From contig JADZCA010000096.1 in the NCBI GenBank assembly GCA_020851795.1, forward strand, positions 1 through 50,464: a stretch of DNA of 50,464 nucleotides. Direction: 5' to 3'. The position numbers and the translations under genes were made by a program. The DNA is from Planctomycetota bacterium. Its GTDB lineage: Bacteria > Planctomycetota > PLA2 > JAEUHO01. Within the stretch, counting starts at the first letter, position 1. Each line of letters begins with the position of its first letter. Positions 41,543 to 50,341 of the stretch are shown here, one piece after another. The notes beneath the pieces are model-generated. The model saw only the letters and a list, made by a program, of their open reading frames with translations, had not been told where the DNA came from and ran no database searches.

Positions 41543-42255
41543 GATCCGACGTCGCGCAGGAGGAGGTCCACGAGGGGCGCGGTCGGGCGCAGGGACGTGA
41601 CCGTCGGCACGTGCGGGAGCGGCGGGACGGCGACGCCAGTGCGGTCGAGCCAGACGGCCCGCAGCCCCGCGCCCAGGGCCCCGAGCACGTCGTTGAGCCA
41701 CGCGTCACCGAAGTGCACCGCGCCAGACGCCGTCGCGCCGGCCACGTCGAGCGCGATCGCGAACAGCCGCGGGTCGGGCTTGCAGATGCCGTGGTCGGCC
41801 GAGACGACGAGCCCGTCGAGGTGCCGCGCGAGGCCGAGGCGCGCGACCTTGCCTTCCTGCTCGCTCCGCACGTTGTTCGACACGACGACGCGTCGCACCC
41901 CGCACGCGCCCAGCGCGGCGAGCAGCTCGATCGCGCCGTCCACGAGCCCCTCGCGCTCGGCGTACGCGCTCCGGTAGCGCGCCGCGAGGGTGGGCCCGCG
42001 AGTGGGGTCGCCCCCGAAGCGCGAAAGGATCCGTCGCCAGCGCTCGCCGCGGACGTCGTCGGCCGAGATCGCCCCGGCCGCCACGCGCGCGTGCATCGCC
42101 TCGACGAGCCGGAGGTTCTCATCGAGCACCGCGTCGAGCCCCGCGGCCGCGAGCGCCGGCTCCTCGTCGAGCACCGCCGCCGTGGCGCGACGCGCCGTGC
42201 CGAGGTGGTCGAAGAGCGTGTCGTCGAGGTCGAGCAGCACCGCCCGCACGGGCAT
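41521..42255 (-). CDS. HAD-superfamily hydrolase
   Basis: The product is 244 residues. All four HAD motifs are present: DLDDTLFDHLG (nucleophile Asp), VVVSNN (motif II), ICKPDPRLF (motif III Lys) and HFGDAWLNDVLGALGAG (motif IV acids). The helical cap between motifs I and II fits HAD-IA phosphatases. The substrate is unknown. The last residues (GSGENGVR) and stop are encoded by the tandem REP-like repeat, so the repeat has replaced or extended the original C-terminus. Confidence 0.92.
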   Translation of the reverse strand: MPVRAVLLDLDDTLFDHLGTARRATAAVLDEEPALAAAGLDAVLDENLRLVEAMHARVAAGAISADDVRGERWRRILSRFGGDPTRGPTLAARYRSAYAEREGLVDGAIELLAALGACGVRRVVVSNNVRSEQEGKVARLGLARHLDGLVVSADHGICKPDPRLFAIALDVAGATASGAVHFGDAWLNDVLGALGAGLRAVWLDRTGVAVPPLPHVPTVTSLRPTAPLVDLLLRDVGSGENGVR

Positions 42256-42383
42256 GGAAGCCTCCGCGCGGGCCCCGCGTGCCCGCCGGCACCGACCCTA
42301 CCCCGCGGCCGGGCGTCGCGGGCCCGGCGACCGATCGACCCCGGACGGACCGGGACGATCGACGGCGGGGCCGGCGGCGGGCG

Positions 42384-42433
42384 AGGACGCAAGCCGCCGC
42401 CCCGACCTCGCCCTTCGTGAGTTCGGCGGGCTA
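42384..42433 (-). repeat. Fragment of the 21050-type element
   Basis: On the minus strand it reads GCCCGCCGAACTCACGAAGG, then GCGAGGTCGGGGCGGCGGCT and TGCG. This matches the left 46 bp of the MITE-like element at 21050-21282. The TAG stop of the adjacent DinB gene (42431-42433) overlaps its first bases. Confidence 0.65.
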
Positions 42434-42919
42434 CGCGCCCAGCGGGAAGTCGAGACCGGGCGGCACTGGGCGGCCCAGCAGCCGGCACATCGCCGTCACC
42501 TGCCCGAGGTGCTGGTAGGCGTGCGTCTGCGTGCGCAGCACGACGAGCGCGGGCACGAGGTCCACCACCCGCCCGCCCCACACGGTCATGGGGCGTCGCG
42601 TGGCGAGGGCCTCGGGCGAGAGCCGTGCGATCGCCGCGCGGGTGGCGGAGAGCACGCATTCTCGGTACGCGCGCAGCGCCTGCAACGACGCGAAGTCCGC
42701 GTCGTGCTCGTCGTCGAGCATGCGGCCCTCGAGCACGCCGACCCAGTAGCGCTCGGCCCCTGCGACGTGGTGCAGCTGGCGCAGCACGGTCGGGTAGCCG
42801 AAGCCCGCGTGCTCGACGTGGAGCGCCTCGGGTGCGAAGTCCTCGCAGTGCTCGATCGCCTTCTGCACGCTCGTCTGCGTGCGACGGTGGAGCTCGAGCA
42901 GGTCGTCGGCCGTGAACAT
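42431..42919 (-). CDS. DinB-family protein
   Basis: The product is 162 residues from ATG 42919. It has a four-helix DinB/YfiT bundle: LELHRRTQTSVQKAIEHCED, YPTVLRQLHHVAGAERYWVG and the end RTQTHAYQHLGQVTAMC. The His residues of LHHVAG and HAYQH are the usual metal ligands, so metal-dependent thiol-type chemistry is possible. The stop lies in a repeat fragment. It is one of four DinB-like domains within 6 kb. Confidence 0.85.
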   Translation of the reverse strand: MFTADDLLELHRRTQTSVQKAIEHCEDFAPEALHVEHAGFGYPTVLRQLHHVAGAERYWVGVLEGRMLDDEHDADFASLQALRAYRECVLSATRAAIARLSPEALATRRPMTVWGGRVVDLVPALVVLRTQTHAYQHLGQVTAMCRLLGRPVPPGLDFPLGA

Positions 42920-43115
42920 CGGGAGCTCCGGGACGGGCGTCGGCGTGACCCCGCCGTGACGCCGGGATCGTGCCACGAAGCCGGCGCCGCGCGCGAACCA
43001 CCCGGCGCGCAGCGGCCTCGCGGCGACGTGACGGGTCGATGACCCGTCACGGGGACGCTCCAAACGACGGGCGCACGCGAGTGGTCGTGCGCGGCGAAGC
43101 ACCGGAGGACGTCCC

Positions 43116-44471
43116 ATGCGCGTGGTCCCGCTCCGTGTCAGCGTCGCGACGGCGGTCGTCGCGGCCGCATCCCTCGTCGGCTGCACCTCGTCAGCGGGGG
43201 CGCCGAGCCTCTCGCACCACGCGCGCCGCGGCGCGGCGCCGCTCGTCGGCGGAGTCACCGACGACAACGTCCGTCTGCCCGAGTACCTCGCCTACGTGGA
43301 CGCGTACCCGCACGGGGACGTGCCCAAGCTCGACCTCACCGACCGACAGGTCCTGACGGTCCGCGACGGAGACACCGGGGCGCCGCTGTGGGACGAGAAG
43401 ATCGTGGTCGACACCCCGTCGGGCCCCTACCTCGCGCGGACCAACGCCGCCGGCTCGGTCACGTTCCCGCGCGCCGCGCTGGGCGCGTCGGGCCTCGCGT
43501 GCCGCGCGAGGGTCCGAGACCACGGGGAAGCCACCGTGGTGCCCGGAGCGGACGACGTCCTCGTCCGAGGCGTCCGGCGACGTCCGACGTCCGCACCGGC
43601 GCTCGACGTGGCGCTCGTCGTGGACACGACTGGGAGCATGTCCGACGAGGTCGCGCGGCTGCGGGCGACGCTGACCTCGGTGGTGGCGCGCCTCGACGCG
43701 CACCCGTCGCGGCCCGACGTGCGCGTCGCGCTGCTCGCGTACCGCGACGTCGGCGATCGCTACGTGACGAGGCCGACCGACTTCACCGACGACGTGGGCC
43801 TCGTGCAGCGACAGCTCGACCGGATGGAGGCGGGGGGCGGCGGCGACACGCCCGAGGCGGTGCAGGAGGCGCTCGACGAAGCGGTGAACCGCCTCGCGTG
43901 GCGGCCCGAGGGCGCGGTCCGCGTCCTCTTCCTCGTCGGCGACGCGCCGCCGCACTTCGAGCGAGGCGTGCCCTACACCGTCACGATGCGACGCGCCCTC
44001 GAGCGGGGCATCACGATCCTCCCCGTCGCGTGCTCGGGCCTCGACGACCGCGGCGAATTCGTCTGGCGCCAGCTGGCCGCCGTGACGCTCGGGCAGTTCC
44101 TCTTCGTCTCGTACGGCGGGACGACCGACCACCACACGGGGCCGTACCTCGAGAACGACCTCGACGTGCTCATGACCCGCGCCGTCCTCGCCCAGCTCGA
44201 CGCGCTGCAGACCGGCGCGGCGGCGAGCGCGCCCGTCGTGGTCCCGGCGGCGCCGCCGGTGACGGTGGCGAGCGGTCCGCGATGGGCCGCTCCGCCCCCG
44301 AGCCCCTACGCCCGCCCGTTCGCCCCGCCCGCGCCGGTGCCTTCGCCGATGCCGGTGGAGCGTGTCGCGCCGGACCCGTGGGCGCCCTCGGCCACGTGGG
44401 GCGCGCAGGGCGACCGCCTCGGCCGCGGCCGCGCACCGTGGGAGTTCGGCATCCCCGGATGGGGACGGTAG
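43116..44471 (+). CDS. Lipoprotein with von Willebrand factor A domain
   Basis: The product is 451 residues with lipobox ASLVGC (Cys23) and GGAGG upstream of the ATG. Residues of about 75-140 form a short beta domain (RQVLTVRDGDTGAPLWDEKI, AAGSVTFPRA). The VWA domain follows at about 163-335, with the MIDAS motif DTTGSMSDE (Asp170), DVRVALLAYRDVGDRYVTRP, AGGGGDTPEAVQEALDEAV and VLFLVGDAPPH. The C-terminal 100 residues are Pro/Ala-rich linker. It is probably an outer-membrane- or periplasm-anchored metal-dependent binding protein. Confidence 0.88.
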   Translation: MRVVPLRVSVATAVVAAASLVGCTSSAGAPSLSHHARRGAAPLVGGVTDDNVRLPEYLAYVDAYPHGDVPKLDLTDRQVLTVRDGDTGAPLWDEKIVVDTPSGPYLARTNAAGSVTFPRAALGASGLACRARVRDHGEATVVPGADDVLVRGVRRRPTSAPALDVALVVDTTGSMSDEVARLRATLTSVVARLDAHPSRPDVRVALLAYRDVGDRYVTRPTDFTDDVGLVQRQLDRMEAGGGGDTPEAVQEALDEAVNRLAWRPEGAVRVLFLVGDAPPHFERGVPYTVTMRRALERGITILPVACSGLDDRGEFVWRQLAAVTLGQFLFVSYGGTTDHHTGPYLENDLDVLMTRAVLAQLDALQTGAAASAPVVVPAAPPVTVASGPRWAAPPPSPYARPFAPPAPVPSPMPVERVAPDPWAPSATWGAQGDRLGRGRAPWEFGIPGWGR

Positions 44472-44621
44472 GCGACGCGAGCGCCGCTCTCGCCGAGATG
44501 GCGACCCCGCGCGGTCCCCTCGTGGTCGCGCGGCCCCGACGGCGGAGCGGCCGGCCGAGCCCGACGGGCGGAAGGGACGTCGCTTACACTGTCGAGGTCG
44601 TCGGGCGGCGGAGGTGACCGG

Positions 44622-45581
44622 ATGGCGCGCTGTCGGGGAGCTCTCGCACGCCTTCGCAGCGGGCTGGCAGTGGTCGCGGCCGCGGCGATCGGATCGCTTG
44701 CGCTCGGAACGGCCGCGGCGGGCGAGGCTACCCGAGTCCCCGGCACGAGCGTCCGCCTCGAGCCGCCGCCGGGGTTCGTCGCGGCCGATCGGTTCCCCGG
44801 ATTCGCCCACAAGGAGTCGCAGTCGTCGATCCAAGTCACCGTCGTGCCGGGCCCGATCGCGGAGGTGCGCAAGGGCCTGACGAAGGAAGGCCTCGCGAAG
44901 AACGGGATGGCACTCGTGTCGCAGTCGGTGGCGAAGGTGAACGAGCAGTTCGGGCTGCTCGTTCACGTCCGCCAGACCGCGAACGACGTCACGTTCGCCA
45001 AGTGGATCCTCGTCGCCGGGGACGAGAAGGCCACCGTGCTGATCGTCGCCTCGACGCCGGCCCCGGCCCCCGAGCCGATTCGCACCGCGCTCACGAACGC
45101 TCTCCTCGGCGCGCGGTGGGATCCCGCCGCGCCGGTGGACCTCTTCGAAGGACTTCCCTTCCGGCTGGTCCCGTCGGGCACGCTGACCGAGACGAAGCGC
45201 ATGGGACCGATGCTGCTGCTCACTGAACCGGGCAAGCCCGGGGTCGGCGTCGAACGCGCAGTCTACGTCGCGGGCGTCTCTTCGGGTGACGCGCCCGATG
45301 CGCCGCTGGCGAAGTTCGCCGCGGGCCGAGCCACGCAGACGGCCGCCACGAAGGACCTCGAGAACGTACGAGGGGTCGCGTCCGAAGTGGCCGGTCGCGA
45401 AGCGTACGAGCTCCTCGCCGACGCGAAGGACGCGAGGTCTTCGGCGCCGGTGCTCCTCTACCAAGTCGTCGTCCGCGACGGCACCGGCTACTGGATCGTG
45501 CAAGGGATCGTCGCCGCCGAGCGTGCGGCGGAGTGCCTGCCCCTCTTCCGGCGCATCACGGCGTCGATCACGAGTCCCTGA
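44622..45581 (+). CDS. Exported protein of unknown function
   Basis: The product is 319 residues with a signal peptide (LRSGLAVVAAAAIGSLALGT) and GGAGG upstream. The mature part is an alternating alpha/beta protein of two similar halves. Half 1 is FAHKESQSSIQVTVVPGPIA, then QFGLLVHVRQTANDVTFAKW and LVAGDEKATVLIVASTPAPA. Half 2 is MLLLTEPGKPGVGVERAVYV, then GREAYELLADAKDARS and LLYQVVVRDGTGYWIVQGIV. This duplicated layout resembles PsbP/DUF1795-like proteins. I cannot name a function. Confidence 0.65.
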   Translation: MARCRGALARLRSGLAVVAAAAIGSLALGTAAAGEATRVPGTSVRLEPPPGFVAADRFPGFAHKESQSSIQVTVVPGPIAEVRKGLTKEGLAKNGMALVSQSVAKVNEQFGLLVHVRQTANDVTFAKWILVAGDEKATVLIVASTPAPAPEPIRTALTNALLGARWDPAAPVDLFEGLPFRLVPSGTLTETKRMGPMLLLTEPGKPGVGVERAVYVAGVSSGDAPDAPLAKFAAGRATQTAATKDLENVRGVASEVAGREAYELLADAKDARSSAPVLLYQVVVRDGTGYWIVQGIVAAERAAECLPLFRRITASITSP

Positions 45582-45646
45582 CCCCGGCGCACGCCCGTCG
45601 GACGCGCGGCGGGCCGCGGGTAGACTCGGACCGGAGGGCGTCATCG

Positions 45647-46129
45647 ATGGACGCGATCGCGCTGCTGGTCCAGTCGTTCGACGACGCTTGGTCCCACCCT
45701 TGGGAGGCGCTCCTGCCCACGCTCGAGGGCGTGACCGACGAAGAGGCGCGGTGGCAGGCGCCGTGCTACGCCGCCGAGGCGCCGGAAGCGGGATGGCCCC
45801 CGCCCGGCACGGTGTGGTGGCACGTGGCGCACCTCGCCCACTACAAGGCGTACTACGCCGCGGTCGTCCGCGCGCGCACGGCCGCGACGGTGCCCGACCC
45901 GGCCCCCCGCGTCCCTCGGGCGACGTTCGCCGAGGACCTCGAGTCCCTGCGTCGGGCGCACGACGAGCAGCGCGCCGCCGTCGCCGCGCTCACGCCCGCC
46001 GACCTCGACGGGCTCGTGCGCGACCGCACGCCGCTCGCCGAGTTCCTCGCGGCCACGCTGCGCCACGACGCGTGGCACGGAGGACAGCTCGCCGTCGCGC
46101 GCCGCCTGTGGCGCACGCGCGGCGCCTGA
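45647..46129 (+). CDS. DinB-family protein
   Basis: The product is 160 residues. The DinB helices are clear: ALLVQSFDDAWSHPWEALLP, TVWWHVAHLAHYKAYYAAVV and LAATLRHDAWHGGQLAVARR. Metal-type His occur in WWHVAHL and in HDAWHGGQ, the standard DinB spacing. Substrate unknown. It converges with the OsmC-DinB fusion 19 bp away. Confidence 0.88.
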   Translation: MDAIALLVQSFDDAWSHPWEALLPTLEGVTDEEARWQAPCYAAEAPEAGWPPPGTVWWHVAHLAHYKAYYAAVVRARTAATVPDPAPRVPRATFAEDLESLRRAHDEQRAAVAALTPADLDGLVRDRTPLAEFLAATLRHDAWHGGQLAVARRLWRTRGA

Positions 46130-46148
46130 CCGCCCGCGGCGCGGGGCG

Positions 46149-47108
46149 TCACGCGCGTTCGGGGCGGCCGTCGAGCACCTGCGCGAGGTGGTGGCGCAGG
46201 TGCGCTACGTAGTCGAGCGCGAGGGCCTCGAGCGTCAGGGGCTCGCCGTCGCCGACGCGGCAGCGGTGCGCCCACGCGGCGGCCGGCACCCCGTCGAGCA
46301 CGCGCACGAGCCGCCGGTTGAGGCCGCCCCAGAGCGTGACGAGCTCGGCCCACGGGGCCCGCGTCGGCGCCTGCGCCGACACCCACGCGTCCGCGTCGTA
46401 GGGCGCGAAGGCGAGGCCGTCGGCGCCCGCGGCCCGCACGAAGCGGTCGTGGTTGGCCGTCGCGGAGTCGAGGAGGTGCGCGAGGATCTCCTTGCGCGTC
46501 CAGCCCCCCGCGCGCCACGTCGTCGCGACGTCCGCCTCGGTCCTCGCGACGAGGGCGGGATAGGCGGTCGAGACCGCCGTCTCGAGCGCGACGGCGACCG
46601 CGGGGCGCGCGGCCGCGACCGCCGTCGCCCCGGGACCCGTGCCTTGCGCGGGCTCCGGCTCGACCTCGACGAGCGTGCGCACCGAATTCGCGATGAAGCA
46701 CACCTCGTGCGCCTCGTGGTGCAACGCGGCGACGACCTCGGCGGGCGGCACGGGCGGCGCGAATCGGACGCGCGGGCGGAGCCGCACGTGCGTCACGGCC
46801 TGACGGCCCGGCGCGACCTCGCCCATGCGGCCGACCGCGGCGTCCTCGTACGCGTCCACGACGAGCTTGCGACCGGCGGCCAGCCAGAGGAACGAGAGCA
46901 TGTGGCAGCTCGACAGCGCCGCGACGAGCGCCTCCTCGGGGTCCACCGCGCTCGGGTCCGAGCCGGGCGGCGGGACCGCGTGCGGCGACGCCGAAGCGGG
47001 GACGACGACGCCGCCGTCGAAGTGCCACGTGTGGGCGCGGGCGTAGCGGTGACCGAGGAACGGCGCGCCACGCCGGTCCCACCGCACCTCGCAAACGTGC
47101 TCGCTCAT
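46149..47108 (-). CDS. Fusion protein: OsmC-like peroxidase domain + DinB domain
   Basis: The product is 319 residues. Residues 1-150 are OsmC-like: YARAHTWHFDGGVVVPASAS, EEALVAALSSCHMLSFLWLA (Cys68) and HHEAHEVCFIANSV (Cys137). Both redox cysteines of OsmC/Ohr-type peroxidases are present. Residues of about 165-319 are a DinB bundle: GWTRKEILAHLLDSATANHD (His211, His220) and LDYVAHLRHHLAQ (His303, His307). The frame is continuous with no sign of a frameshift. It probably works with the upstream DUF6526, DinB and AraC genes. Thiol-dependent peroxide or electrophile detoxification is a reasonable guess. Confidence 0.85.
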   Translation of the reverse strand: MSEHVCEVRWDRRGAPFLGHRYARAHTWHFDGGVVVPASASPHAVPPPGSDPSAVDPEEALVAALSSCHMLSFLWLAAGRKLVVDAYEDAAVGRMGEVAPGRQAVTHVRLRPRVRFAPPVPPAEVVAALHHEAHEVCFIANSVRTLVEVEPEPAQGTGPGATAVAAARPAVAVALETAVSTAYPALVARTEADVATTWRAGGWTRKEILAHLLDSATANHDRFVRAAGADGLAFAPYDADAWVSAQAPTRAPWAELVTLWGGLNRRLVRVLDGVPAAAWAHRCRVGDGEPLTLEALALDYVAHLRHHLAQVLDGRPERA

Positions 47109-47245
47109 GGGGCCTCCGACCGCGGTCGGGCACGGGGCACCGACCGGGCGCCGACGGTACCGCGGACCGGCGGGGCGACGCCGTGGGCGCGCAGCCCGCG
47201 CCCGCGCGACGGTCCCGGCGTCGAGCGCCCGCGGCGACGACGGGC

Positions 47246-47680
47246 TCAGGCGCGGAGGTGGTCGGGCTGCCAGTCGCGGACCCGCCGCTTGATGGCGTCG
47301 CGGTCGGTGACTTGGTCGGCGAGGACCCACCGCACGAGGTCGGGCAGCTCGGCGTCGCTGGCGAAGCGGAGCGCGACGAGCGCACCCACGCCGAGTTCGT
47401 CCACGCGCGGGCGGAGGTCGGCGGGGAGCACCTGCGCGAGCCGCAGGCGCATCTCGAGCCGGATCACGCGGTCCTGCACGGTCAGCGCGAAGAGGCGCAT
47501 GCAGAAGAAGAGGATGAGCAGCGCGACCGCGAGGAGCGCGGAGACGACCGCCGCGAAGGTGAGGCCTCGCGTGAGGCCCCACACCGACGCGCCGAGGTTG
47601 AGCACGAGGATGCCGAAGGCGACGAAGTGGAAGGCGGGGACGAAGCGGCGGTGGTTGGCGTAGGTCTGGGGGGACGGCAT
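47246..47680 (-). CDS. DUF6526 family membrane protein
   Basis: The product is 144 residues. QTYANHRRFVPAFHFVAFGI is followed by two membrane helices (ILVLNLGASVWGLTRGLTFA, VSALLAVALLILFFCMRLFA). The conserved cytoplasmic part is VQDRVIRLEMRLRLAQVLPA, FASDAELPDLVRWVLADQ and DRDAIKRRVRDWQPD. This is the DUF6526 signature. It is in the same direction as the AraC and DinB genes on one side and the OsmC-DinB fusion on the other. Confidence 0.88.
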   Translation of the reverse strand: MPSPQTYANHRRFVPAFHFVAFGILVLNLGASVWGLTRGLTFAAVVSALLAVALLILFFCMRLFALTVQDRVIRLEMRLRLAQVLPADLRPRVDELGVGALVALRFASDAELPDLVRWVLADQVTDRDAIKRRVRDWQPDHLRA

Positions 47681-47731
47681 CCCCCGAAGGTACCCGCCCC
47701 CGCCCGGCCGGGCCGGGCGGGGGAGTCCGCC

Positions 47732-48214
47732 CTACGACCGCAGGGCGGCCCGCATGCGCGCGAGGTGGTGGTAGCTGTGCCGGACCGCGTGGTCCTCCAG
47801 CATGAACTGGCACGTGAGCGGCGCGTCGCCGTACAGCGAGATGGACGCGCCCGCGTCGAGCGCCGCATCCGGGAGCGCCCGGACGGCCGCCGCGGCCGCG
47901 GCGGCGTTGCGACGCAGGAGCGCGAGCGTGTCGGCCTTCGACACGCGGTCGTGCTCGGCCGCGTGCTTGGCGTTCATCGCGTGCACGTCGGCCCACGCGA
48001 CGCCGGTGATCGGCAGGCCGGCGGCGAGCCGCTGCGCGAGCTCGATCTCGAGCGGGTACACGCTCGCGACGTGGTGGACCACGACGCCGAGCTTTCGGCC
48101 GTCGCCGGGCAGGCGTGTCTGCCACTCGGCGTCGGAGAGGCCCTCGGCGAAGTGGGCGAGGGCGTGGGCGCCGCGCTCGAGGCGCTCGGCGAGCCGGTGG
48201 GAACGGGACGTCAT
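47732..48214 (-). CDS. DinB-family protein
   Basis: The product is 160 residues from ATG 48214. DinB elements: GAHALAHFAEGLSDAEWQTR, KLGVVVHHVASVYPLEIEL and FMLEDHAVRHSYHHLARMR. The His of VVHHVAS and of HSYHH are likely metal ligands. It follows the AraC gene by 49 bp and is followed by DUF6526 after 51 bp, in a probable operon. Confidence 0.87.
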   Translation of the reverse strand: MTSRSHRLAERLERGAHALAHFAEGLSDAEWQTRLPGDGRKLGVVVHHVASVYPLEIELAQRLAAGLPITGVAWADVHAMNAKHAAEHDRVSKADTLALLRRNAAAAAAAVRALPDAALDAGASISLYGDAPLTCQFMLEDHAVRHSYHHLARMRAALRS

Positions 48215-48263
48215 CTCGGGTCTCCTGGGGGCGCCGCGCACGTCGCGCGACGAGGAGGGGACC

Positions 48264-49328
48264 CTACGCGCCGCGGCCGCGCTCCCCCGCGCCGCGCGTC
48301 CGCACTTCTTGCCCGACCGTCCGCGCCGCGGCGGCCGGTTGCGCGCGGCGCCACGCGCCCGGCGTGACGCCGACGAGGCGGCGGAACGCGCGCGTGAACG
48401 CGGCCTCGCTCTCGTAGCCGACGTCGAGCGCGACCTCGAGCACCTTCGCGGGCGTGTCGCGCAGGCGACGCGACGCGAGCTGCATGCGCCAGTGCGCGAG
48501 GTACTGCGTCGGCGGCAGCCCGACGAGCTCGGAGAAGCGCTCGTGGAGCGTCGTGCGCGACGTCTTGAGCGTGTCGGTCAGCCGCTCGAGCGTCCACGGC
48601 TCCGCGGGGGCCGCGTGCAGCGCGGCGAGCGCGCGCCCGACCAGCGGGTCCCGCACGCCGGCGAGCCAGCCCGTCTCGCCCGGCGGCATCCCCTCGACGT
48701 GGCGCCGCACCGCCTCGACGAACAGCACCTCGCTCATGCGCGCCAGCACGACGTCCCCGCCGGGCCCGCCGCGCCGCGACTCCTCCGCCGCACTGTCGAG
48801 CAGCGAGGCGACCCACGCCGACGACGCCCCACCGCGCACCGCGAGCACGCGCGGCAGCGCCGCGAGCAGCGGGTTGTAGGGACGCGCGTCGCAGCCGAGG
48901 AAGCCGCAGACGAGCCGCGTGGCGTCGCGCCCCTCGCTGCGCAGGCGCGGGCGCGCGACGCCCGACGCATCCACGAGCAGCGGCAGCGGCAGCCGATCCC
49001 GCCGCGACGGCACGAGCGCGGCGGGGTCGAGCCGTGACGCGCGCAGCCCGGGCGCGCTCGACATCACGTGGGCGTCGCCGTGCGGGAAGAGGACGAGGTC
49101 GCCCTCCTCGAGCCGCACCGCCGGCTCGCCGGTGCGCGCCGCCCAGCACGCGCCGCGCAGCACGCCGTGGAACTCCATCAGGTGGTCCACGTCGGGCATC
49201 ACCTCGGGGAGCAACGCCGCCGCGGGCGGCGCCTCCGCGACCCACGGGGCCGCGCCCTCGACATCGTAGAAGACCGCGCCGCGGAAGCGGACGGCGCGGA
49301 GCACGTCGGAGAGCGGGTCGGTGGCCAC
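48264..49328 (-). CDS. AraC-family transcriptional regulator with cupin-type sensor
   Basis: The product is 354 residues. The N-terminal 180 residues are a cupin-like ligand domain (LSDVLRAVRFRGAVFYDVEG, DHLMEFHGVLRGACWAARTG, VRLEEGDLVLFPHGDAHVMS). The C-terminal part has two HTH units: WTLERLTDTLKTSRTTLHER and the AraC hallmark KVLEVALDVGYESEAAFTRA, then FRRLVGVTPGAWRR. It is first in the run AraC-DinB-DUF6526-(OsmC-DinB) and divergent from the methyltransferase gene. It is a plausible local regulator of the thiol/redox-type genes. Confidence 0.9.
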   Translation of the reverse strand: MATDPLSDVLRAVRFRGAVFYDVEGAAPWVAEAPPAAALLPEVMPDVDHLMEFHGVLRGACWAARTGEPAVRLEEGDLVLFPHGDAHVMSSAPGLRASRLDPAALVPSRRDRLPLPLLVDASGVARPRLRSEGRDATRLVCGFLGCDARPYNPLLAALPRVLAVRGGASSAWVASLLDSAAEESRRGGPGGDVVLARMSEVLFVEAVRRHVEGMPPGETGWLAGVRDPLVGRALAALHAAPAEPWTLERLTDTLKTSRTTLHERFSELVGLPPTQYLAHWRMQLASRRLRDTPAKVLEVALDVGYESEAAFTRAFRRLVGVTPGAWRRAQPAAAARTVGQEVRTRGAGERGRGA

Positions 49329-49492
49329 GCTCCGATCCTACGCGCCGCCCCCGGCGCCGCCCCCGGGCCCGGCCGTCTCCGACGGGGTCCCGGACGAACG
49401 GTCAATCGATCGGGACGCGCGGCAGGGACGCCGCGCTGCTTGCGAGGATCCTCCGCCGCCGTCGCGCGGGCTCCCCGCGCCCGGAGCCTCCG

Positions 49493-50341
49493 ATGAACCC
49501 CACCGTCCCGTCGTCCCCCGCCGCCGCCCCCACCGCCCCGCCCCCGTCGCTCGAGGCCGTCAAGGCCCGCCAGCAGGTCATGTGGTCCGCCGGCGACTAC
49601 GGGCAGATCGGCGTCCGCCTCCAGCTCGTCGGCGAGACGCTGTGCGAGGCCGCCGACGTCCGCGGCGGCGAGCGCGTGCTCGACGTCGCCGCCGGCAACG
49701 GCAACGCGTCGCTCGCCGCGGCGCGCCGCTTCGCCGAGGTCGTCTCGACCGACTACGTCCCCGCGCTGCTCGAGGAGGGCCGCCGGCGCGCCGAGGCCGA
49801 CGCGCTGCCGATGGAGTTCGTCGTCGCCGATGCGGAGCGCCTGCCCTTCCCCGACGCGAGCTTCGACGTCGCGCTCTCGACCTTCGGCGTGATGTTCGCG
49901 CCCGACGCGCCCCGCGCCGCGCAGGAGCTGCTGCGCGTCGTCAAGCCCGGTGGGCGCATCGCGCTGGCGTCGTGGACGCCGTCGGGCTTCGTCGGGGAGA
50001 TGCTCGCGACCGTGGGCGGGTTCGTGCCGCCGCCCGTCGGGGTGAAGCCGCCGACGACGTGGGGCACCGAGCCGCGCCTCGTCGAGCTGTTCGGCCCGTC
50101 GGCCCGCGACCTCCGCACGGCGCGCCGCACCTACGCGTTCCGCTATCGCTCGGCGGCGCACTTCGTCGAGGTGTTCCGCCGCTACTACGGGCCGACGGTC
50201 AAGGCCTTCGAGACGCTGGCCCCGGACCGCCGCGACGCGCTCGCGCAGGCGCTCGAGCAGCTGTGCGCGCGGCACGACGTCGGCGGCGGCCGCGGACTCG
50301 TGGTGCCCTCGGAGTACCTCGAGGCGGTCGTCGTCCGCTGA
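49493..50341 (+). CDS. Class I SAM-dependent methyltransferase (UbiE-like)
   Basis: The product is 282 residues. Motif I is RVLDVAAGNGNASLAAARRF. The following VVSTDYVPALLEEGRRRAEA, EFVVADAERLPFPDASFDVA and LSTFGVMFAPDAPRAAQELL, then RVVKPGGRIALASWTP, make a standard Methyltransf_11 domain. QQVMWSAGDYGQIGVRLQLV precedes it, as in UbiE-like small-molecule methyltransferases. Substrate unknown. It is divergent from the AraC gene (164-bp spacer). Confidence 0.88.
   Translation: MNPTVPSSPAAAPTAPPPSLEAVKARQQVMWSAGDYGQIGVRLQLVGETLCEAADVRGGERVLDVAAGNGNASLAAARRFAEVVSTDYVPALLEEGRRRAEADALPMEFVVADAERLPFPDASFDVALSTFGVMFAPDAPRAAQELLRVVKPGGRIALASWTPSGFVGEMLATVGGFVPPPVGVKPPTTWGTEPRLVELFGPSARDLRTARRTYAFRYRSAAHFVEVFRRYYGPTVKAFETLAPDRRDALAQALEQLCARHDVGGGRGLVVPSEYLEAVVVR

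Noticed and set aside
42282..42430. A possible partner end for the repeat fragment at 42384-42433.
   Set aside because: Only GCCCGCCG matches at 42282; too short to claim a complete element.
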